Positions 58,382 to 64,000 of a stretch of DNA of 64,000 bases are shown here, in pieces. The notes beneath the pieces were generated by a model. That model was not told where the DNA came from, searched no databases, and saw only the letters and a list, made by a program, of their open reading frames with translations. The number at the start of each line of letters is the position of its first letter. The first letter of the stretch is position 1. The stretch is taken from NCBI GenBank assembly GCA_964036295.1, contig OZ038470.1:794001-858000 (forward strand). The letters are read 5' to 3'. The position numbers and the translations under genes were made by a program. This DNA is from Plumapathes pennacea (lineage: Eukaryota > Cnidaria > Anthozoa > Antipatharia > Myriopathidae).

Positions 58382-60022
58382 TGTGGGTAACAGCGACTGA
58401 TTACAAGCGAAACAAGACCCGGACGCGGGGGGGGGAAACAAAAATACATTCCTCAGGAGAAAAAGGAAGTTGTGTGATCACAAGCATGTTTCATACGTTG
58501 GTCCCCGAACAAAGATTGGACGTTCAGTGGCGCTTAAGTATTTATAACACTCCGTGAAAGACATGCATACTGTAAGTAATATTCTAGAGCGCCGAACGGC
58601 TAACAGGAACCAAAAGTGAAAGTAGTTACCTGTGTTTTACTTGACCAACAACTGTGGCTTTACAATGAATTGTCGTCGCCGCTTCTCGAGTGTTAATGAC
58701 TTCACAGTTGGCGCTCCTGCCAAACAAACAGGTGCCTACCTGACAGTACCACAACACGACTCTTTATTAACATAAACTAAGTATATAAATTAAGTATTAT
58801 TAACATAAACTAAGTATATAAACTAAGTATTACAACATTCATCAGACACAACAAGTGCGACCAGCCAGTTTTGGTTGACAAGAGCAAGACAGCGAGAAGA
58901 ACACACACACACACACACACATACATCTTAGTGTTGTAAATGAACATAGAAAAAAATAAATAAATAAACACAGTACATGCCAGGGGCGGAACCAGACCAG
59001 TTTACAACGGTTTACAAAAACCGGTCAGATGATTGGAATTTCCAGGTCCCAGCCTCTACAAACTGGCGTTTTGGAGCCGGAGGCAAGTCTCAAAATTATT
59101 CCGTTGGTCGCCCCTAGAAGCTCGGGCCTTCGGCGCTCGCACATCAGAAACCGGGCAGATTTTCTCCTGAACCCCCCCCCCCCCCCTGCATGTACACTTG
59201 TTACCTACCTGCACTTATAGCAAAACAAAGCAAAGTCTCTTAAAATTTAACGTAACACTGATCGTCCCTCAGCTATGGCTATGTTCTGTGACGCAGAAAA
59301 CATGGATATAGTGCAAGAACAATGCAAGCACTGCTAGTAGAATGCACCCTTAAATTTCATTTGACAGATCAGAAGATGGAGGTAAACACTGCAATTAGAA
59401 CGTCCCCATTCAGAGCTTTCATTTGAGTGATCATAAGTTTTATTTGACAAGTTTATATATTAACTGGCGACAGTTTATTACATCATTATATATCATATTT
59501 CTGTGGCTATAAGCTAGGGAAAACGAACAGCAACTTTATTCTTTAACATTTTACACAGGCTGGAAAGATTTCCTACGTTCAATAAGATTCGTCCTTGGTT
59601 GTGTTTCACAGTTCAGTAAAATTCACCTTAGCTAATGAAAGCGTCAAACCCGGTAAGATCTAATCTTTTGTACATGAACGACATTATACAAGGTTACTAT
59701 TTGGGGTAACCAGCTAGGTATCAGATGTTACTCGCGCGGAAACGTTGAAAACTACAGCTCATTACATCAATATAACTCCAGCCCTGTGGCTGTAAGAGAA
59801 AACGAGCGGCAATTTTTATCTCTAACAATTACATAGGAGAACTATCGAGCATCATGATCCATCAAATATTTCCTCCCGCGTGTGATTGGTGCAATCGTGA
59901 CACGTCACCGAATAACGTCCGGTCTTATACAACATTATCTCTAACAAAAGAAATGGGCTTGTGACGTCTTCGCACTCTTGCATGTGGCCTGTGCTGTTCT
60001 TATTTTGCTGCCAAGTTTCTGC
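58382..60022. other. Intergenic region with repeats
   Basis: Promoter side of vWA-tyrosinase copy B and 3' flank of the GPCR. Contains a 34-bp tandem duplication near 58768-58830 (AACATAAACTAAGTATATAA unit), a CA tract at 58901-58920, a C tract at 59169-59186, a partial copy of the 88-bp repeat family at about 59385-59455, and sequence at 59460-60000 that is duplicated at 61535-61875. No coding gene seen. Confidence 0.55.
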
Positions 60023-61114
60023 CTACAGCGGTGGAATGGTGGTCGTCTCGGTGCAGGATTTTCTCTCATTTCCCTCGCTTTTCTTCATCGTCAATGTCTT
60101 GCTTGACTCATCCTCGGACCGTGAAAGTGTCGAGTGGTTTTCTCGCCGACGGATTCCTGAGTGACACCCGAAGATTCCAAGGAAACCAATGCGGAACTTT
60201 TCATTCAACCCGATAAAGAGAAACGGACTGATCGCACTGTAGACGTGGCAGAACCAAAAAGCACCGAAGGAAACGAGGGGAGGGGTGGCTGAGTAGCGGT
60301 TTGGATCCCAATTCATCATGAAATGCATCACGTGGGCGGGAATCCAGGAAAACGCGAACGCCGAAATCACGATTATGAACATGCGCACGACTTTGCGTTT
60401 GGAGCGCTCGACCGCGCGAAGGTTGGCGTCGGTCTGGTGCCCAGGAATGCGACGTAGCCACAGCTTTCGACCAATCAAGAAGAAGGTAACTGCGATGACC
60501 AATAAGGGCAAAGTATAGAGGAAAACGAAGACGAAAATGAAGTACACTTGAGAGCCGAGAAAGGTATCAATGCCATACGGAGACCAGTCAATCCGACAAA
60601 ACGATCGCCCGTCATCGGTGACATCCAATTTCAAAATAACCAGATATGGGGACATTACCACGGCCGACGAGATCCAAATAAGCGCTGTTGTCACTGGAAC
60701 CCGCTTGAGGAAACGGTTCTCTTTGAGCGGTCGCATCACGGCGTAGTAACGATCCAGCGAACTCAACAGAAGGGCAAAAATAGAGGCGGCGATTGGGAGA
60801 GAGTAGGAATAGTGAACAGCCTTGCACAGGATCGTACCAAGGGTGCCAGGTAACCAGTCCTTCACAAAAAGCAAGAAGACCGTGTAGGGCATGGCGACGA
60901 GTGCTACGAGAAGATTCGCCACCGACATGTTGACGATCAGATAGTTGGTGACAGTGCGCATGCTCGCTTTTCGGATGATCAGGTGGATGACCACAACGTT
61001 GCCAAGCAACGCGGCGGGAAAGGTCAGAGCGTATGCGACCAGCACGGAGACCATTGTGAGCGTAACTGGAGACGATAACGCCGTTCCGTTGGCGTCAGAC
61101 AGATTCGTAGACAT
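60023..61114 (-). CDS. Class A GPCR, peptide-receptor type
   Basis: One intronless open frame of 363 residues with seven TM segments. The N-terminus has two glycosylation sequons (NLS, NGT). TM1 has LLGNVVVIHL, TM2 NYLIVNMSVANLLVALVAMP, TM3 begins with Cys (ILCKAVHYSY) and ends SSLDRYYAV (DRY motif). TM6 has FAFSWIPAHV, where CWxP is usual. TM7 reads SAISPFLFIGLN, so NPxxY is replaced by SPxxF. A second Cys in the extracellular loop 2 region (SFCRIDW) could form the usual disulfide. A basic i3 loop and a Ser/Thr-rich tail follow. The overall pattern resembles cnidarian neuropeptide-type (NPY/RFamide-like) receptors. The ligand is unknown. Confidence 0.92.
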   Translation of the reverse strand: MSTNLSDANGTALSSPVTLTMVSVLVAYALTFPAALLGNVVVIHLIIRKASMRTVTNYLIVNMSVANLLVALVAMPYTVFLLFVKDWLPGTLGTILCKAVHYSYSLPIAASIFALLLSSLDRYYAVMRPLKENRFLKRVPVTTALIWISSAVVMSPYLVILKLDVTDDGRSFCRIDWSPYGIDTFLGSQVYFIFVFVFLYTLPLLVIAVTFFLIGRKLWLRRIPGHQTDANLRAVERSKRKVVRMFIIVISAFAFSWIPAHVMHFMMNWDPNRYSATPPLVSFGAFWFCHVYSAISPFLFIGLNEKFRIGFLGIFGCHSGIRRRENHSTLSRSEDESSKTLTMKKSEGNERKSCTETTTIPPL

Positions 61115-61354
61115 GGGATCTGAAAAAAAAATCGAGGCGATGCGTCACTATTTCTGAAGCAAACTTCGTGTAGCTCCAAACTCAGGACCATACCCGTTTG
61201 TTCGAGTAGCGCGCGAAAATCCCAACTGTAAATTTCGATTAAGTTTGGCGAAAGTTTTTCTCATTGTGGGCAATTAGCTTTTTACCCTTTCACTATATGT
61301 TTTCCTGTCCACCTGAAACGTCAATTGCCAAAAAGCAATGACCTTTGCTCAACA

Positions 61355-61530
61355 ACAACGTGAGCTCTGCTGTTAGACTCAATATTCTTCATTGATCGCT
61401 TTCATTTGAATGGTCACACCTTTAGGTTTCATTTGGCAGTTCAGGAGTTGAAAGTGAACACTCCGTGCTGCTAAAATGTACCCAGAGCTTTCATTTGAAC
61501 GGTCACACCTTTAGGTTTCATTTGAACGTT
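61355..61530. repeat. Diverged copies of the 88-bp repeat family
   Basis: Two diverged units containing GGTCACACCTTTAGGTTTCA, matching the FOLH1-intron array at 39418-39735. Confidence 0.85.
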
Positions 61531-61534
61531 AAGA

Positions 61535-61875
61535 AGTTAGAGATTTTCTGGGTTCAATCAGATTCGTCCTTGGTTAGGTTTCTCAGATTAGTAAAATCCG
61601 GCTTGGTCATGAGATCGCCTAACCAAATAAGGTCAATTTTTTCGTACACGAACGACATTATTGGTAGCGAGATTCGTATCAGATGTTACTTGGAAACGTT
61701 GAAATATACAGTTCATTACATTAATATATATTCCAGTCCTGTGGCTATAAGGGAAAACAATTTTTACCTTTAACATTTAAATAGGCCGAGAACTATCGCC
61801 ATAATGTTATCTATAGCAAGAGATTGAAAAAGCATCGCCTTGGGACGCCTTGCACTCCTGTGGCCTTTGCTTCGT
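61535..61875. repeat. Diverged duplicate of 59570-60000
   Basis: Shares, in the same order, CAGATTCGTCCTTGGTT, CGAACGACATTAT, TATCAGATGTTACT, AAACGTTGAAA, CCTGTGGCTATAAG and CTTGCACTCCTGTGGCCT-like blocks with the 3' flank of the GPCR gene. It places a copy of the receptor's 3' flank upstream of its own start. Confidence 0.8.
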
Positions 61876-64000
61876 CAAAAGCTGAAGGGCAGATGAATTA
61901 CTGTTGGTGTAAAAATCTGACAATTTACGGCGGCAGTCACTGGTTTACTTAGAGAGGGAATTTTTGCGAGGGAAATTCGAGGAAAATAATAAGTCGCTCC
62001 TTTTCCTGAAGTATTTTTATACGAGCGTTTCGAAAGCTGTCCTGTCGTTCGCGGCGGAATCACGATCCTTTCAAACCAAGGAGCATTAACTGAACAATCG
62101 GCGGCCTACATAAAGCACAGTTAGATTTTGCTTCAAGTCAACAACCTCGTTAACTTACCGCACTATAGTGCCTTGCAGGAAAGTCTCGTATACGCAAATG
62201 TTTTAAGGAACGCGACCCAAATAAAGCGTCCGAAGCCAGCCTTGCCTCCCTAAGTGTTGTACTGTTTGAGTGAAATCCAGTTCTACGTGGCTTGATAGGC
62301 AATAAAGACAATTAAGGATCAAAGAGGTGGCAGATTAATGTTTGGAAGTTAACAATGGATTATGTTTCATCTGATATAAGACCAGCGCATGAAACACATT
62401 TAAATCAATTTAGTATTTTAATGATGCTGCTGTGGGTTGTATTCAAGGTAATTGCATTGGAAGGGTTGCACTTGTAGGTTAATGTAAACGACCACGATCT
62501 CTTGCTGTAGAAATTAAGGGCAGGCAAACGAGGAAAATCCCTTCACAAATCCAATGTACAGCTTGGATCAAAATTTAAGCGCCAGCTCTGATTGGTTCGC
62601 GCGAGCATCAGGTTCGGCTTCTATGCAAATTGACGCGAGATTACCCCCCAAATCTGTTTACAAATTAGATATTTAATTTTGAACTTCTTAGAACAAGCCA
62701 TAAACGCTTGTCCTGATTGGCTACTAAAATTAGGCAAAATGTTCACTCTACGGCTTCGTTTTTCAAATGACATTTTTGTTTAATAAAGTAGTGGAAATAT
62801 GGGCGGCTCTACAAACGGTTTGATGATATCTTTTTTCGCTAGATGCAACTGATATTAATAGCGCATACACCACGCTAAAAGCAATTCGGTACATATTTAC
62901 ATGTGTACATACGTACATATTCGCAAGTTAAATTAGCTAAGTATTCATCTGTCAAAAATAGGGAAAAAGGTTAATTATCGGTTGCTCTACTTTTTCACAA
63001 GGTTTTTACAACAAATCTTTTAAAACGCCCACGACTACTGCAAATAGGAAACTAAGTTTTAGGAAGCCATTCTAATTTGAAATCACCTCTTTTTTTTGCC
63101 CCCTGTTGCTGGCGCACGCCTCACAAAGAGAGTTTTATGTGACAATCAAAAACAGAGCTCTTAATGAGTTTGATTAAAAGATAAAAATGAAGACAGTAAG
63201 GATACCAGAAAGCTTCATTTGTTGTCAGAGAAAACCTATAGGTTAAAAGGAACAAAGTACAAACCTTCTATTAAATCCGCCTCTATGCCCACAATAACCT
63301 TCGACGAGGTATTATTCAATAAATGTTGAATAAATGTCGTTTAAATCCATTCAGGTGCCTTAACAGCTGGTTACATATTTGTCTATTTTGCCCACACGCT
63401 TCGTCCGGACGGTTCCCTTTGTGATTTTGTTTTATAGTTCAACAAAATACCCGGATAAAACACATCTAAATATACTGGCAACGATAGCAGCAGATATTTT
63501 AGTCCAGCAGGTGTCGGTTTTCACTTTACCGTCTTAGTTTAAGATTAAAAAAAAAAAAAAAAAAAAAAAATCAAAGTAAACCTTGAGCTCAAAAGCATAA
63601 AGCCAATGGTCAACTCGTAGATGTTTTTTTTTTTTTTTTTTTTTTCTCGATACACAGACAGTTTAAGCCGCAATCATTTAGGTATTAATTTTACTGACCG
63701 GCCCTGAAAACCTATTTTTTGCAAGTTGCGTCGCCATGTTTGATTCATTGTGACTTAGGAACCGCGCCTAAAAGTTTTTATCTTAATGACTGCCTGTAAC
63801 CAATGAGAATTTTCAAAATGATCTATTTGTAGATTTGCTAAATAGGTTCGGTACCACTGACATCACACGCGGCCAGTGAGAACTTGATTGGTTGTAATTG
63901 CTATTTAATTATTCCTGATGCAGATCTTAGAAGTTGAAAAATTAACATTGGAATAGGAGAATTGCATCTCTCAGTTAATGCCCTCTTTTGCTTCCAAACA

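Larger units (their letters stand above)
61115..64000. other. Terminal 2.9 kb, no gene seen
   Basis: The first 0.8 kb is the GPCR upstream region and includes 88-bp family repeats (about 61355-61530) and a diverged copy of the GPCR's own 3' flank (61535-61875). The remainder is A+T-rich with an A tract at 63547-63570 and a T tract at 63624-63645. Open frames here are short and lack domains. Confidence 0.55.

Overview
This window is animal nuclear DNA: A+T-rich, with protein-coding genes cut by many short GT-AG introns, many microsatellites and short inverted-repeat elements, and no bacterial-style operons. The gene content (animal-type MEKK2/3 kinase, FAPP2, glutamate carboxypeptidase II, RNase kappa, K2P channel, class A GPCRs), the compact genes and the repeat style fit an anthozoan cnidarian, most likely a stony coral. 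That assignment is inference from gene style and repeats; no search was run.

Layout, left to right. RNase kappa (minus, 189-1457). D-aminoacyl-tRNA deacylase DTD1 (minus, 2812-4809). TMEM50 (minus, 7538-9748) head to head with an intronless proteasome beta-3 gene (plus, 9990-10607). A two-pore K+ channel (minus, 11169-13899). A class A GPCR that stops after TM5 (minus, 15151-15807). A PLEKHA8/FAPP2 glycolipid-transfer protein with 15 coding exons (minus, 17123-22100). An ER FKBP with EF-hands (minus, 23256-24670) head to head with a secretory Fe/Mn superoxide dismutase ending in HDEL (plus, 25331-26435). A MAP3K2/3-type kinase with 22 coding exons (minus, 28295-36421). A glutamate carboxypeptidase II (FOLH1/NAALAD) gene with 17 coding exons (minus, 38248-45083). 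Two tandem paralogues encoding signal peptide, von Willebrand A-like domain, Cys-rich linker and tyrosinase (minus, 47044-51303 and 54188-58381). A complete single-exon peptide-type GPCR (minus, 60023-61114). The last 2.9 kb shows no gene.

Exon joins were built by hand from splice sites, reading-frame phase and family similarity. In every multi-exon gene the joined exons add up to whole codons and end in a stop.

The most interesting locus is the tandem vWA-tyrosinase pair. The second copy carries an extreme aspartate-rich C-terminal tail (31 Asp in the last 43 residues) encoded by a GAT/GAC triplet repeat, and its tyrosinase domain lies in one exon where the first copy has an intron. A secreted copper oxidase fused to a possible calcium- or mineral-binding acidic tail suggests a matrix or skeleton role, but that is inference. 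Second in interest are the ER-retained superoxide dismutase beside an ER FKBP, a perfect 42-bp-arm palindrome in a kinase intron, and repeat families shared between intergenic regions and introns.
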